A DNA stretch of 62,684 nucleotides, taken from the NCBI GenBank assembly GCA_009731375.1, contig BJOX01000105.1:324792-387475 (forward strand), written 5' to 3'. How positions within the stretch are numbered: the first letter of the stretch is position 1; every line of letters begins with the position of its first letter. Below the pieces are notes generated by a model that did no database searches, was not told the DNA's origin, and saw only the letters and a program-made list of their open reading frames with translations. The position numbers were made by a program, and so were the translations under genes. Below, piece after piece: positions 1 through 13,731 of this stretch. The stretch comes from Paulinella micropora (Eukaryota; Cercozoa; Imbricatea; Euglyphida).

Positions 1-66
1 AGAGGAGAGAGAGAGAGAGAGGAAGAGAGAGAGAGAGAGAGAGAGAGACAGGAGAGAGAGAGAGAG

Positions 67-125
<59 letters not shown>

Positions 126-149
126 CAGAGACAGAGAGAAAGAAGGCCA
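1..149. repeat. (GA)n / (GAGACA)n microsatellite
   Basis: Almost pure purine tract of GA dinucleotides with AGAC and AAAG interruptions. No coding signal. Confidence 0.95.
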
Positions 150-796
150 ACCTGCAGTTCCTGCACTGCGGCAGCCAAGCGTGCTGTACCCACCTATTGC
201 ATGCCTACAAGAAAGCACATGCTGTGGTTGTGGACTTATTCTCTGGTTGCTTGCACCTGTGGTGGCGACTGAGCTTGAGTGTTGGGCATGTGCAAACGAG
301 TGGCAAACATTTCACGAAGAGCCCGTTCGTCCCTTTGAGGATGAATGACTGTGGGAAGGATTGTTTCTCGAGTAGGACTAGGATGAATGACTGTTGGAAG
401 GATCGGTTCTCCTGGAGCTTTGAGGGACGTGGCAAATGCAGCCAAGGATTCATTGACATTGCTGGGATGCAATGGCTTCTCTTCACTGGGAGAAGCCATG
501 ATGGTCTACTTTCTTTGTATTTCTCCTCCGAGACTGCGCAATTAAAAACCAGAAATCAAACATGAGCAGGAATCAAACAACACAAGATCTACACAACAAG
601 CTATGTTATCATTACCCTACAGCTTGCAGAGAAGAAATAAAAACGCCAGTTCTACGATCGATCCAATCAGGTGTCGACAGAAGAAATGATTCCAAAAACA
701 GGCCTAAATTATTAAACCAACGCTTTTAACGCCACATTTTGCAACAGATTTGCATCTTGATTCTTTTTTCTGCTGTTACAAGTTGTTTGTTCTTAA
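150..796. other. Unique stretch with a weak minus-strand reading frame
   Basis: Non-repetitive sequence between the GA tract and the TTG-rich array. The best frame is 236-499 on the minus strand: 87 residues, ATG start (MASPSEEKPL), with an internal repeat of the phrase ILPTVIHP. The corresponding DNA repeat (ATGAATGACTGTNGGAAGGAT) is visible at about 342-362 and 383-403. I do not recognise a family and there is no clear promoter or splice signal. It could be a gag-like or chance frame. The rest (about 560-796) is AT-rich with no feature seen. Confidence 0.3.
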
Positions 797-1072
797 ATTT
801 TGCAGCAGCAGCAGTAACAACAACAACAACTTCACCACTGTTGGAGCGAAGGCCGTAGCCGCACACCATCTTGCATTTTAATCACTTTGTTTAAATTTAT
901 TATCATTGTTATCAAATTGACCAACACAACACGCAAATACGTTCCGCTTATGCTTCGAGGTTTAGTTTTAATTGATGATATAAAATTACACGGCTTTCGT
1001 TGACCAGTGTCAAGGATTTTTTTACGTTCTATACAAAGAAACAAAATGGTTATAAGTACAAGATGGTGTGTA

Positions 1073-1157
<85 letters not shown>

Positions 1158-1226
1158 CAATTCAAAAATAATAATCATACAACTTAAACAAAGTATTTAA
1201 AATGCAAGATGGTGTGGCTATGTTGT

Positions 1227-1297
<71 letters not shown>

Positions 1298-1302
1298 GTT
1301 GT

Positions 1303-1333
<31 letters not shown>

Positions 1334-2377
1334 CAATTTAATATTAATAATAAAATTTAAACAAGATGGTGTGTGGCTACGGCCTTCACTTGCCACTTTC
1401 ATCCCCGGCCGACGGGACGCCAGAGCCTGCTAAAACTACAGTTCTCTAGTGCTCAGAAACAAAAAATAAGGAAGAAGGAAGGGAGCAGAAGAGTGTGCCC
1501 TTTAGTCGAACAACAGGGAGAAGAGGAAAGTCAGTGAGGGATGCAGACTAGGTCCTTCAGAACAAGCCTACCTAGAGGAGGAAGAGGACGAGAAAGGGAG
1601 ATGAGGGGGGAGGAGAAACTCGCCGTGACCATGAGAAAACAGTTCGAGCCACAGGATAGATGCTCACGCGTTACTAAGTCTGATTATGGGATTAGCAAAC
1701 ACCAGCAATTAGTCACAAGCGCTGGAGGCTGGAAGAGAGAGCTGTTTTTGTTGTTGTTGTTGTTGTTGTTGTTCTTGTTAAATTTAATTAAAGTAACTAA
1801 ACCAACGGCATGATGGTGCTCGAAGCCGTTAGCCATGCACCATCATGCCATTGGTTTAATTACTTTAATTAAATTTAACAACAACAAGAACAGCAACAAC
1901 AACAAGAGGCCGTTAGCCATGCGCCACTTAAAGACCAAAAATAAATGTCTAATCGTTGTTGTTGTTGTTGTTGTTGTTGTTCAATTTGATTAATAATCAA
2001 TAACTAGATGGAGTGTGGCTACGACCAAATAAAAAATATAATGCCACTCACCTCACCGGCCGTCGCGACACCAGAGCTAGTTCATCGAGCTTTATAACTT
2101 CAGAGCACAAAACAAATAATATAGAAAGAGGAGGAGGAGCGATAAAGACTAAAGCGGAACAACAACAGTAGGAGGAGGGAAGGATCAGCAAGAGAGCATG
2201 GAAGAGAATAGGACATAGAGTCAAGAAGAAGAAGAAGAGAAGAAGAAGAAGAAGAAGAAGAAGAAGAAGAAGAAGAAGAAGAAGAAGAAGAAGAAGAAGA
2301 AGAAGAAGAAGAAGAAGAAGAAGAAGAAGAAGAAGAAGAAGAAGAAGAAGAAGAAATAGGAGGAGGAGGAGGAGAAG

Positions 2378-2408
<31 letters not shown>

Positions 2409-3314
2409 TGTTGTTGTTGTTGTTGTTGTTGTTGCTCTGATTGTTGTTTAACATTTAATAAAGTAACTAAATCAATCGCATGATGGTGCATGGCTAACGG
2501 CCTTCGTGTGCCACTTAAAGACAAGTGATACATGTCTAATCATCCCCAGCCGACTCGGGACGCCAGAGCATGCTCAGTGTACTATAGGACTCTAGAGCTC
2601 AGAAACAAGAAATGTTTTTGTTGTTGTTGTTGTTGTTCAATTTATTAAAATAACTAAGTCTATGGCAAGATAGTGCGTGGCTAACGGCCTTTAAGTGCCA
2701 TTTAAAGACAAGTATTAATGTCGAATCATCCCCAGCCGACTCGGGACGCCAGAGCTTGCTCACTGTACTGTAGGACTCTAGAGCTCAGAAAGTTGTTGTT
2801 GTGTTGTTGTTGTTGGTGTTGTTGTTGTTCACTTTAATTAATAATCAGTAACTAGGAGTGTGGTTTTTGTTGTTGTTCTTGTTGTTGTTCTTGTTGTTGT
2901 TCTTGTTGTTGTTCTTGTTCTTCTTCTTCTTCTTCTTCTTCTTCTCCTCCTCCTCCTCCTCTTTCTTCTTCTTCTTCTTCTTCTTCTTCTTCTTCTTCTT
3001 CTTCTTCTTCTTCTTCTTCTTCTTCTTCTTCTTCTTCTTCTTCTTCTTCTTCTTCTTCTTCTCCTCCTCCTCCTCCTCCTCCTCCTTCTTCTTCTTCTTC
3101 TTCTTCTATTTAATTATAGAGAATAAAACCAATGTTGTTGTTGTTGTTGTTGTTGTTGTTCAATTTAATTAAAGTAACTAAATCAATGGCAAGATGGGCG
3201 TGGCTAACGGCCTTTAACTGCCACTTAAAGGCAAGTATTATGTTGTTGTTGTTGTGCAATTTAATTAAAGTAACTAAATCAATGGCATGATGGTGCATGG
3301 CTAACGGCCTTCGA
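797..3314 (+). repeat. Array unit 1 (2518 bp, longest)
   Basis: Differs from the others by about 85 extra bases near 939-1027 (from GTTCCGCTTATGC) that the other units lack, a longer first TTG tract (about 1075-1156), the long GAA block (2224-2408) and a much longer TTC tract at 2921-3107. It has the TATGGCAAGATAG variant at about 2661. Confidence 0.9.
1777..1879. repeat. Palindrome with 43-bp arms, one per array unit
   Basis: The arm at 1777-1819 (GTTAAATTTAATTAAAG ... GGCATGATGGTGC) is the reverse complement of 1837-1879 with two mismatches, around a 17-base loop. Outside the arms TTG/TTC triplets face CAA/GAA triplets, so pairing could extend further. The same structure lies near 4157, 6417, 8627, 10837, 13100, 15363 and 17640. 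It arises from one module placed head to head with an inverted neighbour. Confidence 0.9.
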
Positions 3315-3497
3315 TTTTGCAGCAGCAGCAGTAACAACAACAACAACTTCACCACTGTTGGAGCGAAGGCCGTAGCCGCACACCATCTTGCATTTTAATC
3401 ACTTTGTTTAAATTTATTATCATTGTTATCAAATTGACCAACACAACACGCAAATATACAAAGAAACAAAATGGTTATAAGTACAAGATGGTGTGTA

Positions 3498-3549
<52 letters not shown>

Positions 3550-3621
3550 CAATTCAAAAATAATAATCATACAACTTAAACAAAGTATTTAAAATGCAAG
3601 ATGGTGTGGCTATGTTGTTGT

Positions 3622-3680
<59 letters not shown>

Positions 3681-4757
3681 GTTGTTTGTTGTTGTTGTTG
3701 TTGTTGTTGTTGTCAATTTAATATTAATAATAAAATTTAAACAAGATGGTGTGTGGCTACGGCCTTCACTTGCCACTTTCATCCCCGGCCGACGGGACGC
3801 CAGAGCCTGCTAAAACTACAGTTCTCTAGTGCTCAGAAACAAAAAATAAGGAAGAAGGAAGGGAGCAGAAGAGTGTGCCCTTTAGTCGAACAACAGGGAG
3901 AAGAGGAAAGTCAGTGAGGGATGCAGACTAGGTCCTTCAGAACAAGCCTACCTAGAGGAGGAAGAGGACGAGAAAGGGAGATGAGGGGGGAGGAGAAACT
4001 CGCCGTGACCATGAGAAAACAGTTCGAGCCACAGGATAGATGCTCACGCGTTACTAAGTCTGATTATGGGATTAGCAAACACCAGCAATTAGTCACAAGC
4101 GCTGGAGGCTGGAAGAGAGAGCTGTTTTTGTTGTTGTTGTTGTTGTTGTTGTTCTTGTTAAATTTAATTAAAGTAACTAAACCAACGGCATGATGGTGCT
4201 CGAAGCCGTTAGCCATGCACCATCATGCCATTGGTTTAATTACTTTAATTAAATTTAACAACAACAAGAACAGCAACAACAACAAGAGGCCGTTAGCCAT
4301 GCGCCACTTAAAGACCAAAAATAAATGTCTAATCGTTGTTGTTGTTGTTGTTGTTGTTGTTCAATTTGATTAATAATCAATAACTAGATGGAGTGTGGCT
4401 ACGACCAAATAAAAAATATAATGCCACTCACCTCACCGGCCGTCGCGACACCAGAGCTAGTTCATCGAGCTTTATAACTTCAGAGCACAAAACAAATAAT
4501 ATAGAAAGAGGAGGAGGAGCGATAAAGACTAAAGCGGAACAACAACAGTAGGAGGAGGGAAGGATCAGCAAGAGAGCATGGAAGAGAATAGGACATAGAG
4601 TCAAGAAGAAGAAGAAGAGAAGAAGAAGAAGAAGAAGAAGAAGAAGAAGAAGAAGAAGAAGAAGAAGAAGAAGAAGAAGAAGAAGAAGAAGAAGAAGAAG
4701 AAGAAGAAGAAGAAGAAGAAGAAGAAGAAGAAGAAATAGGAGGAGGAGGAGGAGAAG

Positions 4758-4788
<31 letters not shown>

Positions 4789-5577
4789 TGTTGTTGTTGT
4801 TGTTGTTGTTGTTGCTCTGATTGTTGTTTAACATTTAATAAAGTAACTAAATCAATCGCATGATGGTGCATGGCTAACGGCCTTCGTGTGCCACTTAAAG
4901 ACAAGTGATACATGTCTAATCATCCCCAGCCGACTCGGGACGCCAGAGCATGCTCAGTGTACTATAGGACTCTAGAGCTCAGAAACAAGAAATGTTTTTG
5001 TTGTTGTTGTTGTTGTTCAATTTATTAAAATAACTAAGTCTATGGCAAGATAGTGCGTGGCTAACGGCCTTTAAGTGCCATTTAAAGACAAGTATTAATG
5101 TCGAATCATCCCCAGCCGACTCGGGACGCCAGAGCTTGCTCACTGTACTGTAGGACTCTAGAGCTCAGAAAGTTGTTGTTGTGTTGTTGTTGTTGGTGTT
5201 GTTGTTGTTCACTTTAATTAATAATCAGTAACTAGGAGTGTGGTTTTTGTTGTTGTTCTTGTTGTTGTTCTTGTTGTTGTTCTTGTTGTTGTTGTTGTTG
5301 TTCTTCTTCTTCTTCTTCTTCTTCTCCTCCTCCTCCTCCTCCTCCTCCTTCTTCTTCTTCTTCTTCTTCTATTTAATTATAGAGAATAAAACCAATGTTG
5401 TTGTTGTTGTTGTTGTTGTTGTTCAATTTAATTAAAGTAACTAAATCAATGGCAAGATGGGCGTGGCTAACGGCCTTTAACTGCCACTTAAAGGCAAGTA
5501 TTATGTTGTTGTTGTTGTGCAATTTAATTAAAGTAACTAAATCAATGGCATGATGGTGCATGGCTAACGGCCTTCGA
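3315..5577 (+). repeat. Array unit 2 (2263 bp)
   Basis: Long GAA block (about 4604-4788), TATGGCAAGATAG variant (about 5041), and a distal tract with GTTGTTGTTGTTGTT before a short TTC run (about 5287-5321). Same state as units 5 and 6. Confidence 0.9.
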
Positions 5578-5760
5578 TTTTGCAGCAGCAGCAGTAACAA
5601 CAACAACAACTTCACCACTGTTGGAGCGAAGGCCGTAGCCGCACACCATCTTGCATTTTAATCACTTTGTTTAAATTTATTATCATTGTTATCAAATTGA
5701 CCAACACAACACGCAAATATACAAAGAAACAAAATGGTTATAAGTACAAGATGGTGTGTA

Positions 5761-5812
<52 letters not shown>

Positions 5813-5884
5813 CAATTCAAAAATAATAATCATACAACTTAAACAAAGTATTTAAAATGCAAGATGGTGTGGCTATGTTGTTGT

Positions 5885-5943
<59 letters not shown>

Positions 5944-6951
5944 GTTGTTTGTTGTTGTTGTTGTTGTTGTTGTTGTCAATTTAATATTAATAATAAAATT
6001 TAAACAAGATGGTGTGTGGCTACGGCCTTCACTTGCCACTTTCATCCCCGGCCGACGGGACGCCAGAGCCTGCTAAAACTACAGTTCTCTAGTGCTCAGA
6101 AACAAAAAATAAGGAAGAAGGAAGGGAGCAGAAGAGTGTGCCCTTTAGTCGAACAACAGGGAGAAGAGGAAAGTCAGTGAGGGATGCAGACTAGGTCCTT
6201 CAGAACAAGCCTACCTAGAGGAGGAAGAGGACGAGAAAGGGAGATGAGGGGGGAGGAGAAACTCGCCGTGACCATGAGAAAACAGTTCGAGCCACAGGAT
6301 AGATGCTCACGCGTTACTAAGTCTGATTATGGGATTAGCAAACACCAGCAATTAGTCACAAGCGCTGGAGGCTGGAAGAGAGAGCTGTTTTTGTTGTTGT
6401 TGTTGTTGTTGTTCTTGTTAAATTTAATTAAAGTAACTAAACCAACGGCATGATGGTGCTCGAAGCCGTTAGCCATGCACCATCATGCCATTGGTTTAAT
6501 TACTTTAATTAAATTTAACAACAACAAGAACAGCAACAACAACAAGAGGCCGTTAGCCATGCGCCACTTAAAGACCAAAAATAAATGTCTAATCGTTGTT
6601 GTTGTTGTTGTTGTTGTTGTTCAATTTGATTAATAATCAATAACTAGATGGAGTGTGGCTACGACCAAATAAAAAATATAATGCCACTCACCTCACCGGC
6701 CGTCGCGACACCAGAGCTAGTTCATCGAGCTTTATAACTTCAGAGCACAAAACAAATAATATAGAAAGAGGAGGAGGAGCGATAAAGACTAAAGCGGAAC
6801 AACAACAGTAGGAGGAGGGAAGGATCAGCAAGAGAGCATGGAAGAGAATAGGACATAGAGTCAAGAAGAAGAAGAAGAGAAGAAGAAGAAGAAGAAGAAG
6901 AAGAAGAAGAAGAAGAAGAAGAAGAAGAAGAAGAAGAAGAAGAAGAAGAAG

Positions 6952-6982
<31 letters not shown>

Positions 6983-7769
6983 TGTTGTTGTTGTTGTTGC
7001 TCTTATTGTTGTTTAACATTTAATATAATAAAGTAACTAAATCAATCGCATGATGGTGCATGGCTAACGGCCTTCGTGTGCCACTTAAAGACAAGTGATA
7101 CATGTCTAATCATCCCCAGCCGACTCGGGACGCCAGAGCATGCTCAGTGTACTATAGGACTCTAGAGCTCAGAAACAAGAAATGTTTTTGTTGTTGTTGT
7201 TGTTGTTCAATTTATTAAAATAACTAAGTCTATGCCAGATAGTGCGTGGCTAACGGCCTTTAAGTGCCATTTAAAGACAAGTATTAATGTCGAATCATCC
7301 CCAGCCGACTCGGGACGCCAGAGCTTGCTCACTGTACTGTAGGACTCTAGAGCTCAGAAAGTTGTTGTTGTGTTGTTGTTGTTGGTGTTGTTGTTGTTCA
7401 CTTTAATTAATAATCAGTAACTAGGAGTGTGGTTTTTGTTGTTGTTCTTGTTGTTGTTCTTGTTGTTGTTCTTGTTGTTGTTCTTCTTCTTCTTCTTCTT
7501 CTTCTTCTTCTTCTTCTCCTCCTCCTCCTCCTCCTCCTCCTTCTTCTTCTTCTTCTTCTTCTATTTAATTATAGAGAATAAAACCAATGTTGTTGTTGTT
7601 GTTGTTGTTGTTGTTCAATTTAATTAAAGTAACTAAATCAATGGCAAGATGGGCGTGGCTAACGGCCTTTAACTGCCACTTAAAGGCAAGTATTATGTTG
7701 TTGTTGTTGTGCAATTTAATTAAAGTAACTAAATCAATGGCATGATGGTGCATGGCTAACGGCCTTCGA
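5578..7769 (+). repeat. Array unit 3 (2192 bp)
   Basis: Shorter GAA block without the AATAGGAGGAGG interruption (about 6864-6981), CTCTTATTG and AATATAATAAAG variants after it, and TATGCCAGATAG at about 7231 instead of TATGGCAAGATAG. Confidence 0.9.
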
Positions 7770-7952
7770 TTTTGCAGCAGCAGCAGTAACAACAACAACA
7801 ACTTCACCACTGTTGGAGCGAAGGCCGTAGCCGCACACCATCTTGCATTTTAATCACTTTGTTTAAATTTATTATCATTGTTATCAAATTGACCAACACA
7901 ACACGCAAATATACAAAGAAACAAAATGGTTATAAGTACAAGATGGTGTGTA

Positions 7953-8004
<52 letters not shown>

Positions 8005-8076
8005 CAATTCAAAAATAATAATCATACAACTTAAACAAAGTATTTAAAATGCAAGATGGTGTGGCTATGTTGTTGT

Positions 8077-8147
<71 letters not shown>

Positions 8148-8152
8148 GTTGT

Positions 8153-8183
<31 letters not shown>

Positions 8184-9173
8184 CAATTTAATATTAATAA
8201 TAAAATTTAAACAAGATGGTGTGTGGCTACGGCCTTCACTTGCCACTTTCATCCCCGGCCGACGGGACGCCAGAGCCTGCTAAAACTACAGTTCTCTAGT
8301 GCTCAGAAACAAAAAATAAGGAAGAAGGAAGGGAGCAGAAGAGTGTGCCCTTTAGTCGAACAACAGGGAGAAGAGGAAAGTCAGTGAGGGATGCAGACTA
8401 GGTCCTTCAGAACAAGCCTACCTAGAGGAGGAAGAGGACGAGAAAGGGAGATGAGGGGGGAGGAGAAACTCGCCGTGACCATGAGAAAACAGTTCGAGCC
8501 ACAGGATAGATGCTCACGCGTTACTAAGTCTGATTATGGGATTAGCAAACACCAGCAATTAGTCACAAGCGCTGGAGGCTGGAAGAGAGAGCTGTTTTTG
8601 TTGTTGTTGTTGTTGTTGTTGTTCTTGTTAAATTTAATTAAAGTAACTAAACCAACGGCATGATGGTGCTCGAAGCCGTTAGCCATGCACCATCATGCCA
8701 TTGGTTTAATTACTTTAATTAAATTTAACAACAACAAGAACAGCAACAACAACAAGAGGCCGTTAGCCATGCGCCACTTAAAGACCAAAAATAAATGTCT
8801 AATCGTTGTTGTTGTTGTTGTTGTTGTTGTTCAATTTGATTAATAATCAATAACTAGATGGAGTGTGGCTACGACCAAATAAAAAATATAATGCCACTCA
8901 CCTCACCGGCCGTCGCGACACCAGAGCTAGTTCATCGAGCTTTATAACTTCAGAGCACAAAACAAATAATATAGAAAGAGGAGGAGGAGCGATAAAGACT
9001 AAAGCGGAACAACAACAGTAGGAGGAGGGAAGGATCAGCAAGAGAGCATGGAAGAGAATAGGACATAGAGTCAAGAAGAAGAAGAAGAGAAGAAGAAGAA
9101 GAAGAAGAAGAAGAAGAAGAAGAAGAAGAAATAGGAGGAGGAGGAGGAGAAGAAGAAGAAGAAGAAGAAGAAG

Positions 9174-9204
<31 letters not shown>

Positions 9205-9994
9205 TGTTGTTGTTGTTGTTGTTGCTCTTATTGTTGTTTAACATTTAATATAATAAAGTAACTAAATCAATCGCATGATGGTGCATGGCTAACGGCCTTC
9301 GTGTGCCACTTAAAGACAAGTGATACATGTCTAATCATCCCCAGCCGACTCGGGACGCCAGAGCATGCTCAGTGTACTATAGGACTCTAGAGCTCAGAAA
9401 CAAGAAATGTTTTTGTTGTTGTTGTTGTTGTTCAATTTATTAAAATAACTAAGTCTATGCCAGATAGTGCGTGGCTAACGGCCTTTAAGTGCCATTTAAA
9501 GACAAGTATTAATGTCGAATCATCCCCAGCCGACTCGGGACGCCAGAGCTTGCTCACTGTACTGTAGGACTCTAGAGCTCAGAAAGTTGTTGTTGTGTTG
9601 TTGTTGTTGGTGTTGTTGTTGTTCACTTTAATTAATAATCAGTAACTAGGAGTGTGGTTTTTGTTGTTGTTCTTGTTGTTGTTCTTGTTGTTGTTCTTGT
9701 TGTTGTTCTTCTTCTTCTTCTTCTTCTTCTTCTTCTTCTTCTCCTCCTCCTCCTCCTCCTCCTCCTTCTTCTTCTTCTTCTTCTTCTATTTAATTATAGA
9801 GAATAAAACCAATGTTGTTGTTGTTGTTGTTGTTGTTGTTCAATTTAATTAAAGTAACTAAATCAATGGCAAGATGGGCGTGGCTAACGGCCTTTAACTG
9901 CCACTTAAAGGCAAGTATTATGTTGTTGTTGTTGTGCAATTTAATTAAAGTAACTAAATCAATGGCATGATGGTGCATGGCTAACGGCCTTCGA
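7770..9994 (+). repeat. Array unit 4 (2225 bp)
   Basis: Longer second TTG tract (about 8089-8145), short GAA block that keeps the AATAGGAGGAGG interruption (about 9132), CTCTTATTG variant, and TATGCCAGATAG at about 9456. Same state as unit 8. Confidence 0.9.
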
Positions 9995-10177
9995 TTTTGC
10001 AGCAGCAGCAGTAACAACAACAACAACTTCACCACTGTTGGAGCGAAGGCCGTAGCCGCACACCATCTTGCATTTTAATCACTTTGTTTAAATTTATTAT
10101 CATTGTTATCAAATTGACCAACACAACACGCAAATATACAAAGAAACAAAATGGTTATAAGTACAAGATGGTGTGTA

Positions 10178-10229
<52 letters not shown>

Positions 10230-10301
10230 CAATTCAAAAATAATAATCATACAACTTAAACAAAGTATTTAAAATGCAAGATGGTGTGGCTATGTTGTTG
10301 T

Positions 10302-10360
<59 letters not shown>

Positions 10361-11437
10361 GTTGTTTGTTGTTGTTGTTGTTGTTGTTGTTGTCAATTTA
10401 ATATTAATAATAAAATTTAAACAAGATGGTGTGTGGCTACGGCCTTCACTTGCCACTTTCATCCCCGGCCGACGGGACGCCAGAGCCTGCTAAAACTACA
10501 GTTCTCTAGTGCTCAGAAACAAAAAATAAGGAAGAAGGAAGGGAGCAGAAGAGTGTGCCCTTTAGTCGAACAACAGGGAGAAGAGGAAAGTCAGTGAGGG
10601 ATGCAGACTAGGTCCTTCAGAACAAGCCTACCTAGAGGAGGAAGAGGACGAGAAAGGGAGATGAGGGGGGAGGAGAAACTCGCCGTGACCATGAGAAAAC
10701 AGTTCGAGCCACAGGATAGATGCTCACGCGTTACTAAGTCTGATTATGGGATTAGCAAACACCAGCAATTAGTCACAAGCGCTGGAGGCTGGAAGAGAGA
10801 GCTGTTTTTGTTGTTGTTGTTGTTGTTGTTGTTCTTGTTAAATTTAATTAAAGTAACTAAACCAACGGCATGATGGTGCTCGAAGCCGTTAGCCATGCAC
10901 CATCATGCCATTGGTTTAATTACTTTAATTAAATTTAACAACAACAAGAACAGCAACAACAACAAGAGGCCGTTAGCCATGCGCCACTTAAAGACCAAAA
11001 ATAAATGTCTAATCGTTGTTGTTGTTGTTGTTGTTGTTGTTCAATTTGATTAATAATCAATAACTAGATGGAGTGTGGCTACGACCAAATAAAAAATATA
11101 ATGCCACTCACCTCACCGGCCGTCGCGACACCAGAGCTAGTTCATCGAGCTTTATAACTTCAGAGCACAAAACAAATAATATAGAAAGAGGAGGAGGAGC
11201 GATAAAGACTAAAGCGGAACAACAACAGTAGGAGGAGGGAAGGATCAGCAAGAGAGCATGGAAGAGAATAGGACATAGAGTCAAGAAGAAGAAGAAGAGA
11301 AGAAGAAGAAGAAGAAGAAGAAGAAGAAGAAGAAGAAGAAGAAGAAGAAGAAGAAGAAGAAGAAGAAGAAGAAGAAGAAGAAGAAGAAGAAGAAGAAGAA
11401 GAAGAAGAAGAAGAAATAGGAGGAGGAGGAGGAGAAG

Positions 11438-11468
<31 letters not shown>

Positions 11469-12257
11469 TGTTGTTGTTGTTGTTGTTGTTGTTGCTCTGA
11501 TTGTTGTTTAACATTTAATAAAGTAACTAAATCAATCGCATGATGGTGCATGGCTAACGGCCTTCGTGTGCCACTTAAAGACAAGTGATACATGTCTAAT
11601 CATCCCCAGCCGACTCGGGACGCCAGAGCATGCTCAGTGTACTATAGGACTCTAGAGCTCAGAAACAAGAAATGTTTTTGTTGTTGTTGTTGTTGTTCAA
11701 TTTATTAAAATAACTAAGTCTATGGCAAGATAGTGCGTGGCTAACGGCCTTTAAGTGCCATTTAAAGACAAGTATTAATGTCGAATCATCCCCAGCCGAC
11801 TCGGGACGCCAGAGCTTGCTCACTGTACTGTAGGACTCTAGAGCTCAGAAAGTTGTTGTTGTGTTGTTGTTGTTGGTGTTGTTGTTGTTCACTTTAATTA
11901 ATAATCAGTAACTAGGAGTGTGGTTTTTGTTGTTGTTCTTGTTGTTGTTCTTGTTGTTGTTCTTGTTGTTGTTGTTGTTGTTCTTCTTCTTCTTCTTCTT
12001 CTTCTCCTCCTCCTCCTCCTCCTCCTCCTTCTTCTTCTTCTTCTTCTTCTATTTAATTATAGAGAATAAAACCAATGTTGTTGTTGTTGTTGTTGTTGTT
12101 GTTCAATTTAATTAAAGTAACTAAATCAATGGCAAGATGGGCGTGGCTAACGGCCTTTAACTGCCACTTAAAGGCAAGTATTATGTTGTTGTTGTTGTGC
12201 AATTTAATTAAAGTAACTAAATCAATGGCATGATGGTGCATGGCTAACGGCCTTCGA
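9995..12257 (+). repeat. Array unit 5 (2263 bp)
   Basis: Same length and the same diagnostic variants as unit 2: long GAA block at about 11284-11467 and TATGGCAAGATAG at about 11721. Confidence 0.9.
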
Positions 12258-12440
12258 TTTTGCAGCAGCAGCAGTAACAACAACAACAACTTCACCACTG
12301 TTGGAGCGAAGGCCGTAGCCGCACACCATCTTGCATTTTAATCACTTTGTTTAAATTTATTATCATTGTTATCAAATTGACCAACACAACACGCAAATAT
12401 ACAAAGAAACAAAATGGTTATAAGTACAAGATGGTGTGTA

Positions 12441-12492
<52 letters not shown>

Positions 12493-12564
12493 CAATTCAA
12501 AAATAATAATCATACAACTTAAACAAAGTATTTAAAATGCAAGATGGTGTGGCTATGTTGTTGT

Positions 12565-12623
<59 letters not shown>

Positions 12624-13700
12624 GTTGTTTGTTGTTGTTGTTGTTGTTGTTGTTGTCAATTTAATATTAATAATAAAATTTAAACAAGATGGTGTGTGGC
12701 TACGGCCTTCACTTGCCACTTTCATCCCCGGCCGACGGGACGCCAGAGCCTGCTAAAACTACAGTTCTCTAGTGCTCAGAAACAAAAAATAAGGAAGAAG
12801 GAAGGGAGCAGAAGAGTGTGCCCTTTAGTCGAACAACAGGGAGAAGAGGAAAGTCAGTGAGGGATGCAGACTAGGTCCTTCAGAACAAGCCTACCTAGAG
12901 GAGGAAGAGGACGAGAAAGGGAGATGAGGGGGGAGGAGAAACTCGCCGTGACCATGAGAAAACAGTTCGAGCCACAGGATAGATGCTCACGCGTTACTAA
13001 GTCTGATTATGGGATTAGCAAACACCAGCAATTAGTCACAAGCGCTGGAGGCTGGAAGAGAGAGCTGTTTTTGTTGTTGTTGTTGTTGTTGTTGTTCTTG
13101 TTAAATTTAATTAAAGTAACTAAACCAACGGCATGATGGTGCTCGAAGCCGTTAGCCATGCACCATCATGCCATTGGTTTAATTACTTTAATTAAATTTA
13201 ACAACAACAAGAACAGCAACAACAACAAGAGGCCGTTAGCCATGCGCCACTTAAAGACCAAAAATAAATGTCTAATCGTTGTTGTTGTTGTTGTTGTTGT
13301 TGTTCAATTTGATTAATAATCAATAACTAGATGGAGTGTGGCTACGACCAAATAAAAAATATAATGCCACTCACCTCACCGGCCGTCGCGACACCAGAGC
13401 TAGTTCATCGAGCTTTATAACTTCAGAGCACAAAACAAATAATATAGAAAGAGGAGGAGGAGCGATAAAGACTAAAGCGGAACAACAACAGTAGGAGGAG
13501 GGAAGGATCAGCAAGAGAGCATGGAAGAGAATAGGACATAGAGTCAAGAAGAAGAAGAAGAGAAGAAGAAGAAGAAGAAGAAGAAGAAGAAGAAGAAGAA
13601 GAAGAAGAAGAAGAAGAAGAAGAAGAAGAAGAAGAAGAAGAAGAAGAAGAAGAAGAAGAAGAAGAAGAAGAAGAAGAAATAGGAGGAGGAGGAGGAGAAG

Positions 13701-13731
<31 letters not shown>

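Noticed and set aside
1541-1813. 90-residue frame (MQTRSFRTSL) conserved in all eight units
   Set aside because: Conservation follows from the near identity of the DNA units; it runs into a TTG tract and has no recognisable features or splice signals.
2048-2533. Poly-Leu/Phe/Gln 'proteins' repeated in every array unit
   Set aside because: They come from TTG, TTC, GAA and CAA tracts; the unique ends are array spacers and not conserved domains.
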